Source: an uncultured Actinomyces sp. (GTDB lineage Bacteria > Actinomycetota > Actinomycetes > Actinomycetales > Actinomycetaceae). Taken from it: a stretch of 10,205 bases of DNA. The first letter of the stretch is position 1; each line of letters begins with the position of its first letter. Position numbers and translations under genes: made by a program. Below the pieces are notes generated by a model. The model was not told the DNA's origin. It made no database searches and saw only the letters and a program-made list of their open reading frames with translations. Location of the stretch: contig CAJZFF010000036.1 of the NCBI GenBank assembly GCA_915069725.1, forward strand, positions 1-10,205, in the 5' to 3' direction. Shown in pieces: positions 1 through 6,909 of this stretch.

Positions 1-53
1 CCCGCAACTACGGCAACGACCTGGCGTCCATGATCGACCGCTACTTCGGCTGA
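1..53 (+). CDS. C-terminal end of an upstream gene (partial, unidentified)
   Basis: An open frame enters from the left edge; its first complete codon begins at base 3. It encodes RNYGNDLASMIDRYFG and stops at TGA 51-53. Sixteen residues are too few to assign a family. That it is coding is inferred from the open frame, the coding-like base composition and the strong terminator shortly downstream on the same strand. Its stop codon lies inside the first copy of a 22-bp tandem duplication. It could be another polysaccharide gene, since the cluster continues to the right, but nothing in these residues proves that. Confidence 0.6.
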   Translation, partial: RNYGNDLASMIDRYFG

Positions 54-85
54 ACGAGTCGTTTACTTCGGCTGAACGAGTCGTT
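42..85. repeat. Perfect 22-bp tandem duplication across a stop codon
   Basis: Bases 42-63 and 64-85 are identical over 22 bp; each unit starts TACTTCGGCTGA and ends GAGTCGTT. The first copy contains the last codons and TGA stop of the upstream gene. Because 22 is not a multiple of 3, the second copy is outside the reading frame and is non-coding. The look is that of a recent duplication by replication slippage. If one copy were lost, the upstream protein would be unchanged, since its stop lies in the remaining copy. Confidence 0.95.
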
Positions 86-114
86 CTGACGGCGTGGATC
101 CAGAGCGGGCTCAG

Positions 115-150
115 GCGGGGTCGGACTCCCTCAGGGGAGTCCGACCCCGC
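115..150 (+). terminator. Intrinsic-type terminator after the upstream gene
   Basis: A perfect 16-bp inverted repeat, GCGGGGTCGGACTCCC at 115-130 and its complement at 135-150, encloses a TCAG tetraloop (131-134). The stem is very GC-rich and is followed only by TTCCTGTCC, not a real U tract. Such U-poor strong hairpins are common transcription terminators in high-GC actinobacteria. It lies 61 nt after the upstream stop codon and 127 nt before the next start, so it most likely separates two transcription units. The hairpin is symmetric and could also act on the opposite strand, but no gene converges there. Confidence 0.85.
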
Positions 151-167
151 TTCCTGTCCGCTCGGCT

Positions 168-179
168 CAGTGAGCACTG
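168..179. promoter_or_regulatory. Short dyad CAGTG-AG-CACTG, possible operator
   Basis: A 5-bp perfect inverted repeat with a 2-nt centre lies between the terminator and the first RgpF gene, about 100 nt before its start codon. It is placed where an operator could lie. Five-base arms occur often by chance, and no known regulator motif is recognised, so this is weak. Confidence 0.2.
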
Positions 180-220
180 GGCTCGGCGTGAGAGACTGGA
201 ACCGCGAGCGTCGTGCTGAT

Positions 221-260
221 TGACCAGCTCTGACTTGTTCTGACTTGCTCTGACCAGCTT
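221..260. repeat. Four consecutive 10-bp imperfect direct repeats upstream of the first RgpF gene
   Basis: The units are TGACCAGCTC (221), TGACTTGTTC (231), TGACTTGCTC (241) and TGACCAGCTT (251). All share TGAC, then G at position 7 and T at position 9; every difference is at positions 5, 6, 8 or 10. They end 17 nt before the GTG start at 278 and 4 nt before its ribosome binding site. The first overlaps TTGACC at 220-225, which resembles a -35 element, but no TAnnnT -10 hexamer lies at a normal distance. The array is either leader RNA or a one-helical-turn protein binding array. Which of these is not decided by the sequence. Confidence 0.85.
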
Positions 261-277
261 TGCCGGAGAGGACCCAC

Positions 278-2341
278 GTGGCCCGAGGAAACCGCGGAAT
301 CATCTACTTCCACTTCGATCCTCATGATCGCGTCCGCGACTACGTCACCCGCGTCCTGGCATCCCTGCGCCCCCACGCCGACCACATCCTCGTGGTCTCC
401 AACTCGCTCATCGGCGACGTCGACCGGGTGCGGCTGGAGGCCTCCTGCGACGAGGTCCTTGAGCGCCCCAACGAAGGGCTCGACGTCGGCGCCTACCGCG
501 CAGGGCTGGAGCACCTCGGCTGGGACCGGCTCGCCGACTTCGACGAGCTCATCCTGACCAACCACACCTACTACGCGCCGCTGCGGCCCTGGGAGGAGGT
601 CCTTGCCCGCGCCGCGAACTGGGGCGATATCTCCTTCTGGGGTATGACCGAGCATGCCGCCATGCGCCCCCACCCCTTCCTCGCCCAGCGCGAGCTGCCC
701 CGCCACCTCCAGTCCCACTGGATCGCGGTGCGCCGCAGGCTCCTGACGGACCCGGCCTTCCGTGAGTACTGGGAGCAGATGCCACCGGTCACCTCCTACC
801 GCGACTCCATCCAGTGGCATGAGTCGCGCTTCACCGGCCACTTCGCCGAGCTCGGCCACACCTGGGAGGTCGCCTTCCCCGTGGACCGCTACCGCTCGGA
901 GAACCCGGCCATCGAGGAGGCCCCGGCGCTGCTGGCCGACGGCTGCCCCCTGCTCAAGCGCCGCGCCCTCTTCCATGACCCGCTCCACCAGGACCGCCAG
1001 GCCGTCGTCGGCGGGGAGCTGCTGGAGGATGCTGCGCGGGCGGGCTACAGCGAGGACCTCATCCTGTCCGACGTCGTCCACACTGCGGCCGCCCGCGACC
1101 TCATCGTCAACGCAGGCCTCACCGAGGTCGTGACCGGGTGCGTCCCCGGGGCCGCGGGGACTGGCGTCGAGGCGAACTCGCCTGCGCAGCGGCCCTCGGG
1201 CTGCGTCGTCGTCCACGTCCCGGCCGGGAGGGAGGCGGTGGAGCGCGCCGAGGCCGATGGCCTGGCCCAGCGCCTGGCGAGCCTGCCGGCGCACTGGCGA
1301 GTCGTAGTCACCTCGCCCACGCACCTGGATGCCACCGACCTGGAGCGGGTCACCGGCCGCCATCCCACCCAGGAGGACACACAGGAGGACTCAGCGCACG
1401 GGGAAGGGGATGTGTCCTTCCGCCTGGTGCGCGATCTCGACCCGCGGGGCACGATCGCCTTCCTCACCCAGTGCGACGACCTCTGGGATCCCGGGCGCGC
1501 CGCCGGCGGTGACGACGGCGACGAGAGCGACGACGGTGACGCCCTGGTCCTGCGGATCACCGTGGGGCCCCCGCACGGGCCTGGTACGCGGGCCGACGAC
1601 GTCGCCCACCGGCAGGTGCTCGACTGCCTGCTGGACTCGCCGGGGTACACGGCCGGCCTCATCGACCTCTTTGTGCGTCACCCCAGCCTCGGCGTGGCCA
1701 TGCCCGCCGCCGGCCACATCGGACGGGCCCACGCAGGACCCACATGGGACGGGCTGGCCGGCGCCGCCAAGGCCCTGTCCCGGCGGCTCGGCCTGAGCGT
1801 CGAGCTGGATCCGCTCGCCCCCGTGGTTCCTCCCGGCGCGATGTTCATGGCCCGCCCCGAAGCGCTGCGCACCCTGAGTGAAGGGGCCAAGGAGCTCGTG
1901 CGGCTGACCGATCAGGCCGCCGGCGGAGCCGAGCAGTCTGCCGAGCGTCTCAGACGCGCCCGCGCCGCCGAGGTGCTCGAGCTGCTGACCGTCTATGCGG
2001 CCATGTCCAGCGGCTTCCACCCCCGCGAGGTGCTCACCCCGGTCTGGGCCGGGCGGCTCTACGGGGCCCTGGCCTACAAGCATCGAGTCGTCACCGCGGA
2101 CCTTCCGGCCCACGCCGATGAGCAGGTCAGGTTCCTCCAGGCCCGGTTCGGACCGCTGGCCGGAGTCGGCGCCCGGGTGCGCACCTACGTCGACGTCCAC
2201 CACCCTGACATGGGCAGTGCTCTCAAGCCCGCCTACCGCTACCTGACCGGCGGGGCCTCAGGCCTGGCGCGCGCCGCGACGAGTGCCAGCAGGCGTCTGC
2301 GCGGTGTCGGCCGCCATCGGGAGGAAGACAAGGGGGATTGA
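278..2341 (+). CDS. RgpF-family rhamnan synthesis protein with divergent C-terminal half
   Basis: This 687-residue protein belongs to the RgpF family, cytoplasmic proteins of rhamnose-polysaccharide assembly thought to be glycosyltransferases. The GTG start at 278 is preceded by GGAGAGG (265-271, spacing 6); an in-frame TTG at 260 has no such site. The N-terminal half aligns easily with the paralogue at 6910: NEGLDVGAY (65-73), FWG (120-122), LPRHLQSH (140-147) and the CPLLKRRALFH segment. The C-terminal half follows the same outline but has lost its key motifs: ENRGRD of the paralogue corresponds to a segment reading RDLDPRG, and FIHDKK corresponds to RITVGPP. An acidic insert DDGDESDDGD lies at 412-421. 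The C-terminus is basic. It opens the unit after the terminator. I infer that only the N-terminal half may be catalytic; an acceptor-binding role for the other half is possible. Confidence 0.9.
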   Translation: MARGNRGIIYFHFDPHDRVRDYVTRVLASLRPHADHILVVSNSLIGDVDRVRLEASCDEVLERPNEGLDVGAYRAGLEHLGWDRLADFDELILTNHTYYAPLRPWEEVLARAANWGDISFWGMTEHAAMRPHPFLAQRELPRHLQSHWIAVRRRLLTDPAFREYWEQMPPVTSYRDSIQWHESRFTGHFAELGHTWEVAFPVDRYRSENPAIEEAPALLADGCPLLKRRALFHDPLHQDRQAVVGGELLEDAARAGYSEDLILSDVVHTAAARDLIVNAGLTEVVTGCVPGAAGTGVEANSPAQRPSGCVVVHVPAGREAVERAEADGLAQRLASLPAHWRVVVTSPTHLDATDLERVTGRHPTQEDTQEDSAHGEGDVSFRLVRDLDPRGTIAFLTQCDDLWDPGRAAGGDDGDESDDGDALVLRITVGPPHGPGTRADDVAHRQVLDCLLDSPGYTAGLIDLFVRHPSLGVAMPAAGHIGRAHAGPTWDGLAGAAKALSRRLGLSVELDPLAPVVPPGAMFMARPEALRTLSEGAKELVRLTDQAAGGAEQSAERLRRARAAEVLELLTVYAAMSSGFHPREVLTPVWAGRLYGALAYKHRVVTADLPAHADEQVRFLQARFGPLAGVGARVRTYVDVHHPDMGSALKPAYRYLTGGASGLARAATSASRRLRGVGRHREEDKGD

Positions 2342-2467
2342 GTGAGGTGTTAGCATATCGAGAGGTGCTCACCGCACCTCCTGCCGGCATGGTCGGGTAT
2401 GCCCTTGGAGCCCCTGTTGGAGCCCCTGCCTCGATCAATGAGTCACGTGAGGACCTTTGACCTGTCC
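2342..2467. other. 126-nt gap between RgpF and GT2 genes, with weak hairpin and -10-like element
   Basis: The gap is more AT-rich at its left end than the genes around it. It holds TAGCAT at 2351-2356, which fits the actinobacterial -10 pattern TAnnnT, but no good -35 is seen. A 6-bp stem GAGGTG (2362-2367) / CACCTC (2375-2380) with a 7-nt loop follows; it has no U tract. A 12-bp tandem duplication lies at 2405-2428. It may hold an internal promoter for the glycosyltransferase module, but the support is weak. Part of it could be translated if the downstream gene starts at ATG 2399 or 2438. Confidence 0.35.
2405..2428. repeat. Perfect 12-bp tandem duplication ahead of the GT2 gene
   Basis: TTGGAGCCCCTG occurs twice back to back (2405-2416 and 2417-2428). 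It sits 39 nt before the preferred ATG at 2468. Twelve is a multiple of 3, so if translation began at the in-frame ATG 2399 the repeat would read LEPLLEPL and copy-number change would keep the frame. Confidence 0.9.
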
Positions 2468-3493
2468 ATGAAGAAGATCAGCGTCGTCATCCCCAGTTAC
2501 AATGAGGAAAAAAGCGTCAGGTTGATGTATGACCGACTGAACTCGGTATTTCACACGCATCTTCCCCAGTACGACTACGAGATCATCTTCGTCGATGACT
2601 ACTCGACGGACGGCACCCGCGACGCGATCCGCGCTCTGGCGGGCGAGGACAAGCGGGTGAAGGCCGTCTTCAACGCCCGTAACTTCGGTTTTCACCGGAA
2701 TGTCTTCTCGGCGCTCACCTACGGTTCGGGGGACGCCACCTTCATGCTCTTCGGCGACCTCCAGGACCCTCCAGAGAACCTCCCGGAGTTCGTGGCCCGC
2801 TGGGAGTCCGGGGCCAAGGTCGTCATCGGGCAGAGGAGATCCTCTGATGAGGGCTTCATCATGACGGGGTGCCGTCACCTCTACTACAAGCTCATTGACT
2901 GGTTCGCCGACACCCCTCAGATCGCGCGCTTCACCGGATACGGGCTCTACGACGTCGAGTTCATCGATGTTCTGCGCCAGATCGGCGATATTCAGCCCTA
3001 CTTCAAGACGGTGGTCGCCGAGTACGGGATCGGGCTCGAGATCGTCCAGTACGATCAGGCCCAGTCCTCCCGGGGGAAGTCGAACTTCAACTTCCTGCGC
3101 AACTACGACTTCGCCATGCAGGGCATCACCAGCTCCACCAAGCTGCTGATGCGCATGGCCACCTTCGTGGCCACCTTCGTCGGCATCATCTGCCTGGGCC
3201 TGGCCACCTTCGTCCTGGTCAAGAAGCTCATCGACTGGAACGCCTATCCAGTGGGAGAGGCCTCGCGCACCGTGGGCCTGTTCTTCCTGGGCTCCATTCA
3301 GCTGTTCTTCATCGGAATCCTGGGCGAGTACATTCTCAGCATCAACGGGCGCGTCGTCAGCAAGCCTCGCGTGGTCATCGGTGAGCGCCTCAACTTCGGA
3401 CCCTCCGAGGGGCCGTCGAGCTTCGGGGGCGGCCCGACGACGTCGCAGGCGGGTCCCTCCGCGCAGGAACGCCCCGGCGGGAACGCCTCTTGA
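2468..3493 (+). CDS. GT2 polyprenyl-phosphate glycosyltransferase, GtrB/ArnC/DPM1 type
   Basis: This 341-residue membrane-anchored GT-A enzyme is predicted to transfer a sugar from a nucleotide sugar to polyprenyl phosphate at the cytoplasmic face. Visible signatures are ISVVIPSYNEE at the N-terminus, DDYSTDGT (43-50), the DLQDPPE metal/catalytic region (97-103), SRGKS (201-205), two C-terminal membrane segments (about 229-252 and 268-289) and the GEY motif (286-288) before KPRVVIGE. This is the full GtrB layout. Residues 311-341 form a Gly/Ser/Pro-rich tail. The start is uncertain: ATG 2468 places the catalytic domain as usual for the family, while in-frame ATG 2438, GTG 2447 and ATG 2399 give longer versions; none has a convincing ribosome binding site. 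Its stop overlaps the start of the GtrA gene, which supports joint function. The sugar cannot be told from sequence. Confidence 0.92.
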   Translation: MKKISVVIPSYNEEKSVRLMYDRLNSVFHTHLPQYDYEIIFVDDYSTDGTRDAIRALAGEDKRVKAVFNARNFGFHRNVFSALTYGSGDATFMLFGDLQDPPENLPEFVARWESGAKVVIGQRRSSDEGFIMTGCRHLYYKLIDWFADTPQIARFTGYGLYDVEFIDVLRQIGDIQPYFKTVVAEYGIGLEIVQYDQAQSSRGKSNFNFLRNYDFAMQGITSSTKLLMRMATFVATFVGIICLGLATFVLVKKLIDWNAYPVGEASRTVGLFFLGSIQLFFIGILGEYILSINGRVVSKPRVVIGERLNFGPSEGPSSFGGGPTTSQAGPSAQERPGGNAS

Positions 3494-3957
3494 GCACCCT
3501 CCAGGAGAAACTGCGTCCCCTCCTTGCGCAGTTCGGGCGCTTCCTCGTCGTCGGCGGCATCTCCTTCAGCGTTGACTTCGGCCTCTTCACCGTGCTGTAC
3601 GGGCTGGGCGTGCCCCACCTCATCGCCAGTGCGACATCCTTCTCCACCTCGGTGGTGCTCAACTACATCCTCTCCAGGCGCTACGTCTTCGAGGCGCAGG
3701 AGAATGTCAGTGTCCTCAAGGAATTCACGCTGTATGTTCTGCTCAACGTCGTCGCACTGGGCTTGAACACACTCATCCTCTACGTCTGCGCCGACCTCGC
3801 CGGCATGAGCCCCTTCCTGGGGAAGATCCTCGCCACGGCGATCGTGCTCATCTACAACTTCGTCTCCCGCAAAGCCCTCCTGGAGCGTCTCGGCGCCTCC
3901 GGCGGGGCGACCACTGTCCACCACCCCGATGAACAGGCAGGCTCTCGTGTCCGGTAA
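3490..3957 (+). CDS. GtrA-family small membrane protein
   Basis: This 155-residue protein has the GtrA fold layout of four membrane segments at about 16-38, 43-63, 79-101 and 108-127. It carries two typical loop signatures, NYILSRRYVF (58-67) and YNFVSRKALLE (122-132). GtrA proteins are small partners of GtrB-type enzymes and are thought to help move polyprenyl-phosphate-linked sugars across the membrane or to anchor partner proteins. The TTG start at 3490 overlaps the upstream TGA (TTGA), with GGGA at 3479-3482 as a modest ribosome binding site, so it is probably translationally coupled to the GT2 gene. The hydrophilic C-terminal tail after residue 134 overlaps the start of the next gene. 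Family assignment is firm; direction and substrate of transport are inferred. Confidence 0.92.
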   Translation: MSTLQEKLRPLLAQFGRFLVVGGISFSVDFGLFTVLYGLGVPHLIASATSFSTSVVLNYILSRRYVFEAQENVSVLKEFTLYVLLNVVALGLNTLILYVCADLAGMSPFLGKILATAIVLIYNFVSRKALLERLGASGGATTVHHPDEQAGSRVR

Positions 3958-5956
3958 GTCCGCGAAGAACAGTACGAGTCAGGTCAAGAACAACGACGCC
4001 GAGAACACCGATCACGACTCCACGCCGCAGACCCTCCCCGCCGCCGGCCTCACCGCGCGGATGCGCGCGCTCTCTGAGGCGATGAGCGATCAGGGACGCC
4101 GGGTGGTTGAGCGCGTGGTGGACAGCCGCCTGGGCTCCTGGTGGAGCAGTACCGAGCGTCCCGGCCTCGTGGACTGGGCGCTGCTGGGCATCATCCTGCT
4201 CGGCGCTTACGCCTTCTTCCTCTACGGGGACGTGCGAGCCACCTTCGAGCACTCCTTCAACTTCCTGGACTCGGTTCTTCAGGGGAGGATCGGCGACTTC
4301 TACCGGATCGCGATCGAGCACACCTCGACCGGTCACCCGGCGGTTTATGACATTCCGCTCTACCTGCTCTTCGGGCTGTGGAACCTGCCGACGTACATCA
4401 TCTACCGGATCACCGGCTTCCAGTACCTGTTGTCGACGCCGGCACAGTTGTGGCTCAAGACCATGATGGTGCTGGCCGCGCTTCTCGCCGCCAAGGTGCT
4501 GGTGGATATCGCTCGTGACCTCGGAGTCAGCCGGCAGCGCAGTAAGTGGGTCGCCTTCTTCTTCCTGTCCTCGATGACGCTGTTCGTCCCGGTCTTCGTC
4601 ATCGTCCAGTACGACATCATCATGATCGTCTTCATCCTGCTGGGGCTGCGCGCATACCTGCGCGGCAGGCTGGGCAGGTTCCTGCTGTGGTTCGCGATCG
4701 CCAATACCTTCAAGCTCTTCGCCATCTTCATCTTCGTGCCGCTCCTGCTGCTGAGGGAGAAGCGGCTGCGCGTGGTGGCGCTTCAGTTCGGCGTCGGGCT
4801 CATCGGCCTGGTGGCGTGCCGGGCCATCTACCACGGCAACGTGGCCTACAAGGCGTCCACCGGCGGATTCATGAGCAGCATGCTTCAGAGGCTCACGGCC
4901 GTGGGGGTCCCATGGCAGAACAACATGATCCCGATTTTTGTGGTGTTCATGGTCGGGATCGTCATCTTCGCCTATCTGCGCCGCCCTCAGGGGACGAAGG
5001 CCTTGGCCGCCGACGCGGTCTACATCTGCATGGGCATCTACCTCGTCTTCGCCACGGTCGTCCCGCTCAACCCCTACTGGGCCGTCATGGTCTCGCCCTT
5101 CGCGGTGCTCATCATCTTCCTCAACCCGCGTCACGTGCTGCTCAACTCTGCTCTTGAGATGGGTGTTGGAACCGCGCTGTTCCTCATGTACACCTTCACC
5201 GGTTTCTCCATGTACAACCGGTCGATCCTCGATCAGCTGCTCCTGCCTCACCTGATTACTCCGACGGCGCAGCCCCGGTATGAGACCCCCGCGCAGTTCC
5301 TCGACGTCATGGGAATCAGCCGGCAGGGCTCCTTCATCGTCGGCTTCATGATCGCCTGCGCCCTGGCGATCCTCTTCATCAACTTCCCACGCACCGAGAT
5401 GGTCGAGAATCTGGGGCAGGGCGAGCGGGTCCCGCGCTCCGCGGCCTGGTCGCGTCTGACCATGCCGGCGGCGTTCAGCGCGCTGGTGCTGATCCCCTAC
5501 TTCGTGCCGGCTGCTCCTGTGGCGTACTCAGCGGTCACCGACACCCCTCAGGCGGGGAGCGTCAACATCCTCGGCGATGGGGCCAGCGTCACCGAGACCA
5601 TCAGCCTGCCGTCCACCGTGGAGGTCAGCTCCCTCAATATCGCCTTCTTGGCCGGAGACATCCAGTGGCTCGACTCCTCGGTGGTCAACGTCGAGGTGAC
5701 GGACGCCTCCGGTGCCCGGGTCTTCAAGACCGCGGCGCCGGCGAACTCCCTCCACGAGGGTCTGCACGAGTTCCCGGCCAAGGGACTCGTCCTGCGCGCT
5801 GGTGAGAAGTACACCGTGAGGATCACCAGTGAGCTGACCGAGGGCGGCAGCGCCGTCGTCGAGATCAATCCCGCGGTCGACCAGTTCCCGACCACAGAGA
5901 ACGGAACGACCGTCAACGGTGATCTCCTCATGTCCATCAGCGGCAGAACCAAGTGA
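3929..5956 (+). CDS. Polytopic GT-C-like glycosyltransferase with C-terminal beta-rich domain
   Basis: This 675-residue membrane protein has about ten to twelve hydrophobic segments between residues 83 and 528. An Asp in the first outer loop (GDVRAT, D101) and VQYDIIMIVFILLG (226-239) followed by a Lys in FKLF (261-264) resemble GT-C polyprenyl-sugar-dependent transferases such as GT87/PIG-M-like mannosyltransferases. I infer that it uses the lipid-linked sugar made by the GT2/GtrA pair outside the membrane. Residues 1-80 are hydrophilic and cytoplasmic. Residues about 530-675 lack membrane segments and look like a beta-sandwich, probably outside the cell. The ATG at 3929 overlaps the GtrA gene by 29 nt and lacks a ribosome binding site; GTG 3947 with AGGCAGG upstream is a good alternative and would shorten it by six residues. 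Family recognition is by pattern only. Confidence 0.85.
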   Translation: MNRQALVSGKSAKNSTSQVKNNDAENTDHDSTPQTLPAAGLTARMRALSEAMSDQGRRVVERVVDSRLGSWWSSTERPGLVDWALLGIILLGAYAFFLYGDVRATFEHSFNFLDSVLQGRIGDFYRIAIEHTSTGHPAVYDIPLYLLFGLWNLPTYIIYRITGFQYLLSTPAQLWLKTMMVLAALLAAKVLVDIARDLGVSRQRSKWVAFFFLSSMTLFVPVFVIVQYDIIMIVFILLGLRAYLRGRLGRFLLWFAIANTFKLFAIFIFVPLLLLREKRLRVVALQFGVGLIGLVACRAIYHGNVAYKASTGGFMSSMLQRLTAVGVPWQNNMIPIFVVFMVGIVIFAYLRRPQGTKALAADAVYICMGIYLVFATVVPLNPYWAVMVSPFAVLIIFLNPRHVLLNSALEMGVGTALFLMYTFTGFSMYNRSILDQLLLPHLITPTAQPRYETPAQFLDVMGISRQGSFIVGFMIACALAILFINFPRTEMVENLGQGERVPRSAAWSRLTMPAAFSALVLIPYFVPAAPVAYSAVTDTPQAGSVNILGDGASVTETISLPSTVEVSSLNIAFLAGDIQWLDSSVVNVEVTDASGARVFKTAAPANSLHEGLHEFPAKGLVLRAGEKYTVRITSELTEGGSAVVEINPAVDQFPTTENGTTVNGDLLMSISGRTK

Positions 5957-5977
5957 TTGCTCCGCGACCGCACCTGT

Positions 5978-5991
5978 TAGGATTCAGAGCC
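5978..5991 (+). promoter_or_regulatory. TAGGAT element: possible leaderless promoter or ribosome binding site
   Basis: TAGGAT at 5978-5983 fits the TAnnnT -10 pattern and ends 8 nt before the ATG at 5992, the distance expected for a leaderless transcript that begins at the start codon. TTGCTC at 5957-5962, 15 nt upstream, is a poor -35. The same bases include AGGA (5979-5982), a plausible ribosome binding site with 9-nt spacing. Both readings are possible; the second needs no extra promoter. Confidence 0.3.
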
Positions 5992-6834
5992 ATGGCAAAG
6001 ACAGTTCTCGTCACTGGAGCAGGCGGCTACATCGGTCGCCACGTCGTCACCGCGCTCCTGGAGCGCGGCCTGGATGTCAAGGCCCTCGACCTGCGACTCG
6101 ACGGCGTCGACGAGCGGGCGGAGAGGCTTACCCTGGACCTGTTCTCCGGGGACGCCGACATCTACGATCAGATGGGGCGCCCCGACGTCGTCCTGCACAT
6201 GGCCTGGCGCGACGGCTTCAAGCACGCCTCGTCCGCCCACATGGACGACCTGGCCAAGCACGTCAACCTCATTGAGAACCTCTATGCGGGCGGTCTCAAG
6301 CAGCTTGCCGTCATGGGCACCATGCATGAGGTCGGCTACTGGGAGGGCGCCATCGACGAGAGCTCTCCGTGCAACCCCGCCTCGCTGTACGGCATCGCCA
6401 AGAACGCACTGCGGGAGACCACCTTCCTGTCGGCCAAAGCACACGACGCCGTCGCCCAGTGGATCCGCGCCTACTACATCGTGGGGGACGACAAGTTCGG
6501 CAACTCGATCTTCTCCAAGCTCCTGGAGGCCGCCGAGGAGGGGCGCACCACCTTCCCCTTCACCACGGGCAAGAACCGCTACGACTTCATCTCCGTGGAC
6601 GAGCTGGCCAGGCAGATCGCGGCGATCGTGGACCAGACCGAGGTCGACGGCATCATCAACGCCTGCACCGGTGAGCCCATGAGTCTGGCCGAGCGCGTCG
6701 AGGCCTACATCCGTGACAACAACCTGGACATCACCCTGGAGTACGGAGCCTTCCCGGACCGGCCCTACGACTCGCCGGGCGTGTGGGGTGACCCGGCCAA
6801 GATCCGCCGTATCCTCGCTTCAAGCGCGGGCTGA
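5992..6834 (+). CDS. NAD(P)-dependent sugar epimerase/reductase, extended SDR family
   Basis: This 280-residue cytoplasmic enzyme has the Rossmann motif VTGAGGYIG (G9, G12, G15), a catalytic Thr region MGTMHEVGY (T110), and the YGIAK active site (Y133, K137), all with family-typical spacing. Such enzymes act on nucleotide sugars as 4-epimerases, 4,6-dehydratases or 4-ketoreductases. The DESSPCNPASLYGIAKNALR segment is typical of the group. ATG 5992 is chosen because the Rossmann strand starts at residue 4; the upstream in-frame start at 5953 would add residues unlike the family. The gene follows the GT-C gene by 35 nt. Given the rhamnan setting, a dTDP-6-deoxyhexose reductase, for instance one making dTDP-6-deoxytalose or a related sugar, is reasonable, but substrate cannot be read from the sequence. 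Confidence 0.92.
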   Translation: MAKTVLVTGAGGYIGRHVVTALLERGLDVKALDLRLDGVDERAERLTLDLFSGDADIYDQMGRPDVVLHMAWRDGFKHASSAHMDDLAKHVNLIENLYAGGLKQLAVMGTMHEVGYWEGAIDESSPCNPASLYGIAKNALRETTFLSAKAHDAVAQWIRAYYIVGDDKFGNSIFSKLLEAAEEGRTTFPFTTGKNRYDFISVDELARQIAAIVDQTEVDGIINACTGEPMSLAERVEAYIRDNNLDITLEYGAFPDRPYDSPGVWGDPAKIRRILASSAG

Positions 6835-6909
6835 CGCGCCCGGGGAAACCGTATTACTTCGCTCTCCCGCCACGGTGAGCGGCTCGAACCACTGCCCAGA
6901 AGGGACATT

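Noticed and set aside
220..249. TTGACC (220-225) as the -35 of a sigma-70-type promoter for the first RgpF gene
   Set aside because: At 16-19 nt downstream there is no hexamer close to TATAAT or TAnnnT (CTTGCT is the best at 18 nt), so a promoter call is not supported.
167..2203. Several - strand open frames opposite the first RgpF gene
   Set aside because: Low-complexity, Gly/Val/Asp-rich translations without domains; explained by the high GC content of the third codon positions on the + strand.
2362..2380. Hairpin after the first RgpF gene as a terminator
   Set aside because: Only 6 bp of stem, a 7-nt loop and no U tract; much weaker than the hairpin at 115-150.
3848..5251. Long open frame on the - strand (467 codons) opposite the GT-C gene
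   Set aside because: It is rich in Asp, Glu, His and Arg runs without any recognisable domain, as expected when a GC-rich gene is read on the other strand. The + strand protein has clear membrane and motif structure.
6851..6860. TATTAC before the second RgpF gene as a -10 element
   Set aside because: It does not fit TAnnnT and has no -35 at a suitable distance.
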